The notes below the pieces were generated by a model. That model did no database searches. It saw nothing but the letters and a program-made list of their open reading frames with translations, and was not told the DNA's origin. A program made the translations under genes and the position numbers. Below, piece by piece: positions 12,440 through 22,281 of a DNA stretch of 64,000 bases. The stretch is from NCBI GenBank assembly GCA_030407005.1, contig JAUDYN010000003.1:3658001-3722000 (forward strand). Reading direction: 5' to 3'. This DNA comes from Desarmillaria ectypa (taxonomy: Eukaryota > Basidiomycota > Agaricomycetes > Agaricales > Physalacriaceae). Each line of letters starts with the position of its first letter. The first letter of the stretch is position 1.

Positions 12440-15400
12440 ATGTCTTCAATCCAGATATCGTCGCCTCAGGATCCTCCGGAGCAAGTCATTGGTATTTATG
12501 TCGCGGCTGCCTTCCCTATATTCATTAAACGATGCACTAGTTATCTCTAGCGAATCGGAAGACGAGCCTGTACACGATACCTCTCCTTCGCCTTCCTTGT
12601 CTTCTAAGATACGGAAGGCCAACTCTCAAACCAGTACGCCTACCTCGCCACGCCAAGCGAACCCAATGACTCCAAACTCTGCTAATGTCACGCTGACTCG
12701 ACCAAGAAGGACATTTGTCTCCGGTCGTTCAGCTGGCACTTTAGTGGTCTCCGGCTCGTCAGTTTCGGCGCCGAAATCATTTCCCAAGTACACATCAATC
12801 CCTATGTCATCCATAAATCTTAATACTTCTTCCATTTCATGTCCTGGCTCTTACAATCGCCCACCGACAGGGAAATTTCCAGATGACGACAGTTCGGAAT
12901 CCGACTCTGCAACCGAGTCCGATAACATTTTTTCTGGTCGCCGTGGCGCACCCCCCTCCTTCACTGCTTCCTACCATGCGAGGCCGCCTACTGAGGAACT
13001 GGGGCCTGGTTTCAGTATGGACGTTAACATTTCCAACGACTCTGATATTTCCCTGGGGAAAGGAAAGCCTGTCGTACCTGTAGCCGTACTGGCCTTCCCT
13101 TCTGATGACACCGATACGGAAACAGGCACAGATGTCAACATTTGCTCGGATGCAGAGAGGTTGATGCCCAGGAACTCCTTTCTACACTATTTGTTCGATA
13201 AAGGAGTTAAGCTGCCTACCAATATAGTTGCACATAATTCAGCAGTTCAAAAGTTATTCGATGATAAAGAGATCTCGTGGGGCGTTCAGTGGGAATTGGC
13301 GCGTGGAGTGTCTACAAACTCATGGACATGGGATGAGGTCAAGGAAAAGCTCATTTCGTCGAATTCGCTGTGCGGCACGGAAGAAGACGTCCTGTTCAAA
13401 GTCGCCTCGATCATGAAGAATCGACCTTTTTTCAGTGCGGACTACAAAATCGGGTTTGTACTTTGATCCTAACGTAATATTCTTCTTAATTTGAATGTCT
13501 CTTTAGGAAGCAGATGAGGCTCGAGCAGCTGGCACTTTTGGAGAACAAAGGACGTGGTCTCAGCCTCATGGGAGACTTCCAAGGCGAGACCCACTGGTAT
13601 GGCGGACGAGTCCAGCAGATCGGCCACCTCATCCAAGTCAAAAATGACAAGTTCAAAGTTGAATTACAGCCACTGGAAATGCGCAAGTCAACACGTTTCG
13701 CGCGCTTTTTGGGCTCTCGTCGGATGCTGCAGATTCGCGTATCTGATAATCTCTTGATGCACGCGGAAGAGGCCATCAGGGAATTCTTGGCTCAAAAATT
13801 TGTCATCTGCGGACGTGTTTTTGTTCCGTGGGTACCGAAGGAAGGCTCTCTTTATCTCGTTGAAGGCAACGAAAATTTTGAGCGCGCGAGCCGAAAATGG
13901 TGCGGTGATCAGTATCGCATGTCGTATCCTGCTATTTTGGAATGGCACAATCCTGTAGCGCTGAATTCGAAACAGGTGCGTGTCGATCCGTTATAAATTA
14001 TGAAGTTGGCGATTGATTGATGTCCTGCTAGCCGATTGCGAAATATGTCACGAGGAATACACTTGGATTATCGACTTCGGTTCCCGGTTTAATTTTTGAG
14101 GAGAGAAATATCCTGGAGATCGCAGACAAAAGTAAGGATGACATTCGGCCTGGAAATATTTTTTTTCTGACCGTAACGATAGCCACTCCCGACTGGGACG
14201 GTGAGGGGAAACCTTCCGCAGATCAGCTCATGACTGATGGGTGTGGGTATATCAACGAGTCCGCCCTCAGAGGCATAACTATCCTGCTTGGACTTTCTGT
14301 CATGCCGACTGCTGTTCAAGGTCGTATCGCTGGTAGCAAGGGACTGTGGATACGCCATCCCAGCAACTTCGATGAAGAGCACAAAATCTGGATCCGACCT
14401 TCTCAGAAGAAGATCGACTATGAGCGGCTCGATTATTCTCATCGCATCCTTGATATTGTCAGCGTTGGGAATCCATCAGCAAGTAGTACACTCTCTGCTC
14501 AGAGCATTCTCAACCTGGCTTTCAATGGCGTACCTGAAGCTGTTCTGGTCGAATTGCTAAAGGAAGGACTGGAGAGGACCGTAGATGCTCTCATAGAGAA
14601 GAAGGGCAGGTTCTCAGATGCCCGTCTTTGGACAGCTGTGAACCAAGCCGGAGGTGTGAGCAGTGCGAGGATACAGAGGTTTGCTGGAGGTCTCGCTCGG
14701 GTTCTGGGTTACACCCGACGGCAATGGCATGTGACTATTGTCTATGACGATAAGCGGGACGACGACAAGAAGGTTCCTAATGATGATACAGAGGTGCAAT
14801 TACCACGCATTTGTACGGGTCGGGACGAGTACAGTGGCGGTGCGATATCCTCAGTCTACTCATGCACATGTCCTGATCGTCGTCTTAGCACCCCTGGCTC
14901 TTCATGAGCTTGCTCTTGATCTTATCCAAGCGGGTTTTACTCCCTCAAAGTCCCACCATTTGCGAGATAAGATGAAGCACGTCATTGATCAGTCAATCAA
15001 GTCAGCGATAGAAGGGTTTCACACTCCGCTTCCTGAGGGAAAGTCTGCAGAGGCTTTCGTTATTCCTGGTTCATGTCTCTTCCTTAGTTCGTTGCTGTTC
15101 TAATGATATTTCACAGATCCAATGGGTCTTCTACGTCCGGGAGAGATATTCTATCATTCTTCAAAGGCGATCTTGGACAAAGAGACTAATAAAGAATTCA
15201 ACATCCTGAAGGGTGAGGTATTGATCGGAAGGTACCCAATAAGACTTGCGTCCGATATTCAGAAGGTGGGTTTGGACAGTACTCCGAAATGGTCGTTGAC
15301 GGTTTTGTAGGTTCGCGCCGTTAACATACCGGAGCTGCACGAGTACAAAAATGTAATAGTTGTTTCTGTTCAAGGGGATAAGAGCCTTATGACACTTCTC

Positions 15401-16599
15401 AGTGGTGGAGGTTGGTGTTCTGTTTAGCATGATTGATTTACGACAAATTGTTGAGTGCTCCCTTTCAGATTTTGATGGAGGTAAACCATGCTTTTCAAAT
15501 GTCATCGCTCAGTAGATAACCCTTTTGTTAGACGTTTGCTTCCTGCTATGGTTGATGTCGCTTGTCCAAGAGTTTCAGAATAGGCCATTGCGTCCTCCGC
15601 CGAAGGATTTCATGCAAACGCATTTCGAACGAGACATTCAGTCCGTCGCACAATTTCAGGAATGCGTCAGGAACAATCAGCGTACCCAGTCAAACTTCGT
15701 GAACATCCTAATGACCGGTCTCACGAATGGGAGAGTTGGTTTATATTCGACGTTCCACGACAACTCTGTCCGAAAGTATGGATACGACAGTGATCAATCG
15801 ATCCTGCTATCCTACATGTAAGCCCATTTCATTTTGCGTGCGCTTTTGTTGGTGACTTCGGCATAGGTTCAATACCTTACTTGATGCAGGTAAAACTGGC
15901 CATCGATTACGAGTTGAATCCTATCACGATCATGACAAGAATTTCGGGAGGCCAGTTTCCAAAAATTCCGACGAACGTCCTTTTATTCTGGATGTACTAT
16001 CGAATGTTGGAAATTCACTGAGGGACGACATTCTGAAGGAGTATGAACAGCAACAGGTTTCCAGCGGATATGACGCTGATCTTTTAAAGCCACTGCAAGA
16101 CATCAAAAGACGCGTGGGGGCAGCAGATGCTAGTGACCTCGAGCATCAAAATGCATGCAAGTTCCTTCAGAAGGAGCTGGAGCTTGTCCAAGAACATGTC
16201 CGTCGAGCTCATTCTGAGTATCGAAAAATCCAGTGGGGCTCGAACTCGGCCTCACCATTCTCTGTCGGAAAGGGCAAGAAGGTGAAAGAAAGAGACCCAA
16301 AGGAGGATCAGGTACGAAAGGTTGCGGCCATGTACGCGTCTCAAGTGCCCGGGATCTGCATCATGTCGGCCGGCGAAGTTGCACAAGTCAAGGCTTCATT
16401 TGTCTATCAGGATACGTCTGTATTCAACGAAAACTTTGCGTTCAAAGTGGCGTTCAAGGACCTGTGTGCTATCAAGGCAAGCGCGTCATCTGATGGGGCT
16501 GCGGCTGTGACGAGATCTTTGGATGAGATGAAGTCGATTCCTACTGCTGCGAGGAAGCTTGTCGAGACTGGTTTGGAGATGGAGCAGCATGTATCATAA
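12440..16599 (+). CDS. eukaryotic RNA-dependent RNA polymerase (RNA silencing)
   Basis: Ten exons (12440-12491, 12541-13453, 13507-13975, 14032-14839, 14889-15068, 15117-15265, 15311-15410, 15469-15480, 15532-15817, 15867-16599) give 1,233 residues. This is the cellular two-barrel RdRP of RNA interference (QDE-1/RDR family), which copies aberrant single-stranded RNA into double-stranded RNA. Diagnostic features are LMTDGCGYIN in the first barrel, GRDEYSG-APLALHELALDLIQAGF, and the catalytic DxDGD motif as DFDGD at residues 891-895. The first 330 residues are Ser-rich and look disordered. Residues 16-26 (VIVISSESEDE) look like a SUMO-interacting motif. The start at 12440 was preferred over an in-frame ATG at 12498 because a 49-bp intron joins it cleanly. 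The catalytic motif sits on a 12-nt exon. The C-terminal 240 residues are basic/charged. Confidence 0.92.
15469..15480 (+). other. 12-nt microexon of the RdRP carrying the catalytic motif
   Basis: Sequence ATTTTGATGGAG between a TTTCAG acceptor and a GTAAAC donor. With the last base of the exon before and the first two of the exon after it codes D-F-D-G-D. Skipping it would delete four residues in frame and remove the metal-binding aspartates without a frameshift. Confidence 0.85.
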
Positions 16600-16976
16600 T
16601 TTCTTGTATATGGATTTTGTTGAGAGTCCGAGCCATGACTGCAGGAACAGTCGTACGGACTTTTGATTAATTATAGATACAAACAATTTTAGCTTTTTCA
16701 CAGCCACACATCTTAGCGACCAACCGCCCGCTAAGATATATACATTCTATTTCATTACTACAGCGTGCCCTCGCCGTGTCGCCCTCGTTACGCTCTCTCG
16801 CTACCGTGTACTCCTCAATCCCGGCCCACTGCTCAATAGATTTGTATCGCATGTGTATATCTCTATTATAGCTTGTCTATCGATGTATCGCAGTAGTACT
16901 TGATGTTCCTTTCGCACGCACTGACTGCCAAGTGGAGGGCTTATCATTGAGTTCAGTAAGACTATGAGGCACCTGT
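16600..16976. other. convergent 3' intergenic spacer
   Basis: 377 bp between the stop of the RdRP gene (plus) and the stop of the GH28 gene (minus), which converge. It should hold both 3' untranslated regions. I see no gene or clear repeat in it. Confidence 0.5.
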
Positions 16977-19214
16977 CTAGAGACCTGCAGTAGTAGGAAT
17001 ATAAGCGCCATCCCGGCACTTGAATCCGACGTCATTCGTCACCTATGAATGAGATGTGTTGGTCCTACGCAAGAAAACATGTGTAAATTATCCTCACAGT
17101 CGTAGGATCGCACATGACATCGACGATGGAGCCCGTCTGCGTCGTCGCGTGGATGGTCTTGGCGACGATATTGGTTGCTAAAAGTGAAAGTATGTCTATA
17201 GGTCAATCAGAAGAGCATTGCGTCGCGTACCGGTGCCAGGATACAGATCAAAGATAATCACTTCCTTGCCTGTCGCATTGGCTACATGATACCAGCACGG
17301 ATCAGTCACGCAAGATCCCTCGACGTACGGGGTGCTAACCGGTGAGCATTCACGAAGTGATCTTTAGGACGGAGAATGCACTCACTCTCTAATTGTTCCA
17401 GAGAAGTTCTGGAAAGTCATGTCTTCAATATGGGTGCTATTAGCGTTAGTCGAGTTTGGTTGCGTTCCGAGCTAAGAGTAAACATCAGAGATGGCATCAC
17501 AAATGAGGTGAATAGTTGGTTTACTCCCTGGTCCCAATAGCTGGAAATGCCGTCATTGGTGGTGTGAATACTAAGGCTTAATGTACTCACTTTTGCGTTA
17601 CATAAATCTTCGAAGACCATAGTAATCAAACAAATATACGCACAACTAATTGAAATGGACTTACAGGAAAGGGAACGTTGTCGAGCACGATGTCTTTCCA
17701 TGTGATGCTACATGAAGAAACCGTAAGACGACAAAGCAACAGGGCGTTCGTTTGGCCGAGAAACGTACTTGCGTGCAAGCCCATTTCCTCCTGACCAACT
17801 TTTGAAGCGTGCGGCATAGAGCGAGTCTCTCTGAACGCCAAAAAACATTTAGGAAGGTTTAAGCGTAGAAAGATAATATGGGTATTTACCATAGTGACGT
17901 TTTCAATCCTATTTGTACCTAGGGTCAATTCCTGACGTTCAACGATGTTCCAATACATACAAAACGTCCTGAACATTAGACACGGCTCCATTCTTCCCTA
18001 AGGATCCGATTGAAAGACCGTGTCCGCCTTCGCAATACGAATTCCTGGAGGCAGCGTGGTGAGCTAGATCCATCAGTGAATACCTTCTACGTACCGGAAA
18101 TGTATATTACTCGCGCCACTTCCCACAGTAATACAGTCATCTCCGTTGACGATGTGATTATTCTCAAAGAGCATGTTCGTTCCACCAGCGGAAAATCCTG
18201 TACAGAATAAGAATACAAATCGCAGCGAGCTTTAATTTAGTTTACCATCGCTGGCGGAAATGAGCCGTCAGTACTTGATATACTTATTGTACAGTACTGC
18301 ACTTACGTATTGAAAGGGAAGGCCTCTTCCGTGTTTGCCTAACTTAGTCATAGCTAGGGATAAGCAGAGACGTACCGAGTTATCAGACACCGCCAAGATA
18401 ATATTATTAAACGCATGCAAGTTAGACGAGCCGCTGGTTGCAAAGTTCCACGCGATTGGCTGAACCATGTGATGAGAAGTAAAACTTTCTGCCCGAGAAA
18501 GAGGCGCACCTTCCATATTTTCATATCCTTAATGACACCGTTACTGATTTTGCTGAAGGACCAGCCATGAGGACGATTGGTCTGTTCCATGGTATCCCAC
18601 CACTCGAAGAAGATTTAAGGGACCCCCTGAAAATGTGGCGAAGAAGAAGATAACTCACTCTTTGTCCGTGGGCGTCCACCCACCCCCAGTCAGGATCGGT
18701 GGAACCACGCAACGTTACATTATCCCCGCCCGAAAACGAGAACCTGAAAACTCTTGTAACATATCCAACATGGATGCCAAGTCTGTCACGCACCAGTGAC
18801 CTTCAAAATGCTGTGTGCCCGCCCGTTCAGCATGTATCTGACAGACATCAAGTAACCAGGACTCACACCAGACGCTACAATAGCTGCACCAAGTTCGCTT
18901 TAGCAACAGTGCTCTGATAATTGGTCCAGCTGACCTTGAACAGCGGCAATATCGGAAGGATAAGTGATGTTTCCTTCAATGACGACCTCTACGTTAGTCA
19001 ACTTGGGAAATTTAACCGGAGTGAAGATGTTATAAGTCACTCCCTTCTGGAACAGAATGGTTGACTTAGAAGTGAAATTGGCCAGAGATGCCGTGAGGCC
19101 CGGAGTGTCGTCTTGGCCGTCAGCATGAGGGACGACAAATGTGCTCCAGGCATGACTCTCGAGTGAGAGGTATGCGAGGATATACGCGAGAGCTGTGGTG
19201 CTGAAGAGGAACAT
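16977..19214 (-). CDS. GH28 family glycoside hydrolase (polygalacturonase-like), secreted
   Basis: Nineteen exons, 425 residues: 18935-19214, 18867-18883, 18794-18810, 18659-18743, 18510-18602, 18376-18459, 18307-18323, 18246-18250, 18095-18197, 17961-18044, 17890-17908, 17769-17830, 17665-17707, 17591-17607, 17525-17540, 17386-17471, 17231-17334, 17098-17177 and 16977-17042. An N-terminal hydrophobic segment fits a signal peptide. The parallel beta-helix carries all four GH28 signatures: NTDG (197-200), GDDC (218-221), GGHGLS (240-245) and an RFK variant of RIK (276-278). GH28 enzymes hydrolyse galacturonan or rhamnogalacturonan in plant pectin by inversion. Whether this one is exo- or endo-acting cannot be told. 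Seven exons are 19 nt or shorter. The start is the ATG at 19214, just before the hydrophobic stretch. Confidence 0.92.
18246..18250 (-). other. 5-nt microexon of the GH28 gene (NTDG motif)
   Basis: On the minus strand the five bases CGATG lie between an acceptor (GCCAG) and a donor (GTAAAC). Joined to the exon ending AATAC and the exon beginning GATTTTCC they give Asn-Thr-Asp-Gly-Phe. The flanking introns are 56 and 48 bp. Without this exon the frame shifts and the catalytic Asp is lost. Confidence 0.85.
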
Positions 19215-19814
19215 TGGTAGTGGATACACAATGTAGCTAGGTGAAACGAGGACCCACGTTTATATTGTGACTCCAAGTATTCTACCAATTTGTCGCATGT
19301 GATGTAGAAGATTTCTCGGGGAAACTGGGGGAACGCATGGCTGATTTCCAAGACACGTGGTAGTTGTGGGTGTCAGTAGAAGCTCTTACCGGGCCGATGC
19401 CCATGTTCTTGGAATGCGAAGGTAAGAGTCACTCCTGACAGGTGACTAACTCGCGCCCGTCAGAATGTAAGGGAAACAATCAGAATAGAAATGAAAATTT
19501 GACGAAGTCTTTTGGTCACAGGAAAATCCGTCGGCTTTACCATTAATGGGAATCCCGACTCATTTTGTTGTGGTCAAAAAACTTTGTCAGAATTTCATAT
19601 GTTATCCACCCATTTTTGCTGGTTTTTGCTTGGCCCGAAATAATTGCTTACCAGGAGTGGGTAAGCCTTGAAAGATCGAACAAAAAATAGAACTGGTATG
19701 AGCGTGAGAGAAGGACTTGAGGAGGAGTTTCAAAGAAGCCACAAAAAGTCCGACCATCGAAGTCTATGTCTTCTTACTGTTTCTCCGCCTGCAAGGCAAG
19801 ATCTACTAGCATCA
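19215..19814. other. intergenic region between GH28 and the H3-tail gene
   Basis: 600 bp that must contain the promoters of both divergent genes. An ORF at 19668-19883 (plus) is an accidental overlap with the first exon of the next gene. No other gene was seen. Confidence 0.45.
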
Positions 19815-20191
19815 ATGGCTCGTACTAAGGTGATTTCTAAGGAAGCTTCTTTCTTATCCCGTACTGATGAAACCCTGTTATAGATTACCGCCCCAAAGAC
19901 GCCTATTGGTCTGTTCTCAATTTGTTCTTTCAATAATATTCTGCTTGGACGACTGACTCGGATACTTGTTGTCGTTTAGGCAGAGCTCCCCGAAGACAAG
20001 TCGAGATTAAAGCCGCTGAAAAGAACGCGGCGGTACGTGGCTGATATTCGCTCGTATCGTCCCAGTGCTGATAGCAGCTACGACAGTCTGCAATCAATAG
20101 TACGAGAAAAAGTGCTGCCGAAGAATTGCAGCGGAAGAGCAGCGAGAACGAGCTGGATAATAATCAGGCTCCGGAGGAACGTCGGTCATAG
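19815..20191 (+). CDS. small histone-H3-tail-like protein without histone fold
   Basis: Exons 19815-19829, 19884-19908, 19980-20032 and 20078-20191 give 68 residues. The first 31 residues align without a gap to an H3 tail: MARTK, then ITAPKTPIG, then RAPRRQVEIKAAEKNAA. In H3 numbering K4, K9, K23 and K27 are kept, K14 and K18 are Arg, R8 is Pro and S10 is Thr. Exons 1-3 are 15, 25 and 53 nt, with junction phases 0, 1 and 0, identical to the H3 gene at 29248-29944. Exon 4 then encodes a charged segment (TRKSAAEELQRKSSENELD) and a stop in place of the alpha-N helix and histone fold. The likely origin is an intron-bearing duplicate of H3. It could be a functional tail mimic or a decaying copy; all splice sites and the frame are intact. 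No function is known. Confidence 0.65.
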
Positions 20192-21028
20192 GCTATAGGA
20201 CGCGTAATCCTCAAGCGCCCGTTTCCGCCTGATGATCTAGGAGCAGAATAGTGAAGCTGATTTGACGCCAAGAAAGAAGAACAAGGATATGGTCTTCCCC
20301 CCAAAAATGTAATTTTAAGAGTATAGGCCAATGGCTTGAAAACACCGCTTATTCACGTTCTGGGATAGTCTCACCAGTCAATTCCTGTTACCTGGGGAAG
20401 GCCTGACTCACCATTCATAGGTCATTTTATTTGAGTGTTTTGGCGCTGCTCATGTAAATTGATAATGCACAATATAAAGACGAGCTGGTGTCGGGCAGAA
20501 TCCGGCAGAGCTTGCTGCGTGGTGCGCGTAGGTCCGCTTTAGCAGAGATCAAGAATTCCTAGGTGGGGGAAAACATACAAGCACTTTATCTTACGACACT
20601 CAACGGCACGGCATGTCGACAACGCTTATTTTAGTAGATATTCAACATTTGAAAGTAGAAACTTATCTAGAATTTCCTGGCTAGCTTTTTTTTTTTAGCG
20701 ACGGGTTCGTAGTTGATCGTCACGGGTGGAAAGGGAATCTGCCGGCCCGGCACGCCGTTATGACACGGAGAAAGCCGGAAAGCACGTGAACAATACGTGA
20801 AAAAAAGGTTCCGCCAAGTATCCACCCCCAACGACTCAGGGGCTCATTTCTTGCCCCCTAGCTCCTTTCCCATCTACCACTTCCTCACTTTTATTTCTTC
20901 AATTTTTCACCTCCACCTGCAAGGTAATTGTCGTCGTAGCTGTCATCAACGATGAGAGAACTGCTGACTGATGTTTCCAGCTGAGGCCCCTGTCAGCCTG
21001 ATACCTCGAACAGCGAGCAGCGTCCACG
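20192..21028. other. intergenic region
   Basis: 837 bp between the H3-tail gene and the first C2H2 gene. A short Lys-rich frame near 20250-20315 (PRKKNKD) could be an extra 3' exon of the upstream gene, but no splice pairing keeps its frame. The part before 21029 is pyrimidine-rich (20810-20920) as expected of a fungal promoter or leader. Confidence 0.4.
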
Positions 21029-22281
21029 ATGGTCGACCCACAGAACTCGGAAAAGGAGGCTCAAGTAGATCACAAACCAGAGGCCGCTGTCGCTGTCAAA
21101 GAGATGGTCGTCGTGTCGCGCGATGAGCAGGTGCAAGTGCGTTTGACGGTGCCTAAGCCTAGATCCCCCATTCACTCGTTACCCTAGGGCAGCGCCGACG
21201 ACACGAAGACTGCACCAGAAATTTGTGAAATTCGCGCGTCGTCACCACCTCGCAGACCCTTGACCCGCTCGCAGACGGGGCGTCCGTCGAAACGACGGGT
21301 GCTCGAGGACAACGCTCTCGATCGTGACAGCGAGTCACCTCCACCAGCGAAGAAATCTCGTACCTATCGTAAGCGCGCCACTCCAAAAGAACAAGGCGAG
21401 GTAGCCAGCGTTCCACCACCGACCCCATCTTCTCGCGAAAACTCTGCAGCCAGTTCCTCCGCGGATATACCTGCTTCAAGTTCGAACAACGTAACGTTCC
21501 TGGATGGTTTGGATAACTCGAATGCACCCGCAGAGCGTCGAGGTCCTAGGTCACGCGCAAATCTACCGATCCCAGTGCCCAATCTTACCAAGAAAAGTCG
21601 CGGCCGAAGGGTCCCCACGACGGTGGTGTTACAGCCTGAAGAGTTGAAGAAGGATAAACGGACATATGTTTGCTCAGTGGACGGTTGCGGCAAGTGTTTC
21701 CATCGGGGAGAACATCTGAAGCGCCATATCCGTTCCATTCACACACACGAGAAACGTGAGTTTGTTCAACCACTTATCAAAAAGATTATTGACTAACAGT
21801 TTGCTTAGCATTCAAATGTACATACCCTGCCTGCGAAAAGTTCTTCAACCGACATGATAATCTACTCCAGCACCTCAAAGTTCATACACACAACAAACGC
21901 CAGCTCCCCAGTGATGGCAGCGCCGACAGCCTCCTGGCTGATCAAGCTCAAAATCACACCGAATTCGCTGCTCTGGCTACCAACAACCCTTCGGCATCTT
22001 CGAGCCTCCTTGCTGCCCTCCAACAACAGGCTTACACACCCTCTATGGTCGCCCGGTCGTATGGTCTGCCTTCCGAAGATCTTTTCACCAAAACGAACAT
22101 GGCAGTCTCCTCTGTTCGCACAGAGATGCCCCAGTCGCCTCCACGGATGGCAATCGCACAATCATCGGTACGCGATGCGCCTCCCATGTTTCCTCTCCCA
22201 CCCGCGTCAACTCAGAACACTTCCCAACCCCAACCTCTACTTCTCCCCGTCACCACCGGACAAAATTGGCCCCAGCCGTAG
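21029..22281 (+). CDS. C2H2 zinc-finger transcription factor (paralogue 1)
   Basis: Exons 21029-21130, 21188-21755 and 21809-22281 give 380 residues. A basic, Pro/Ser-rich N-terminus precedes a conserved block PVPNLTKKSRGRRVPT (about residues 150-170). Two C2H2 fingers follow: C196-C201-H214-H219 and C227-C232-H245-H249, joined by the linker SIHTHEKPFKC. A Gln/Pro/Ser-rich C-terminus looks like an activation region. The paired-finger type resembles Msn2/Msn4-like stress regulators, which bind CCCCT elements; target choice here is inference. The second intron lies inside the linker codon Lys-Pro, exactly as in the paralogue at 38898-40705. No third finger is present. Confidence 0.88.

Noticed and set aside
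12498..13466. RdRP start at the in-frame ATG at 12498
   Set aside because: Using the ATG at 12440 with a 49-bp intron (12492-12540) gives a clean junction and a conserved-looking VIVISSESEDE segment; the longer open frame through the intron is chance.
13486..13776. Minus-strand ORF within the RdRP gene
   Set aside because: Shadow of the coding exon at 13507-13975; no domain of its own.
14130..14200. A further intron in RdRP exon 4 at a GTAAGG
   Set aside because: Reading through keeps the family sequence and the whole-gene frame; removal would delete conserved residues.
12440..16599. Viral origin of the RdRP
   Set aside because: DFDGD with DGCG and two-barrel layout marks the cellular silencing RdRP family; there are ten exons and no capsid or other viral genes nearby.
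19668..19883. Open frame 19668-19883 as a separate gene
   Set aside because: It overlaps the first exon of the H3-tail gene in another frame and has no domain or splice partners.
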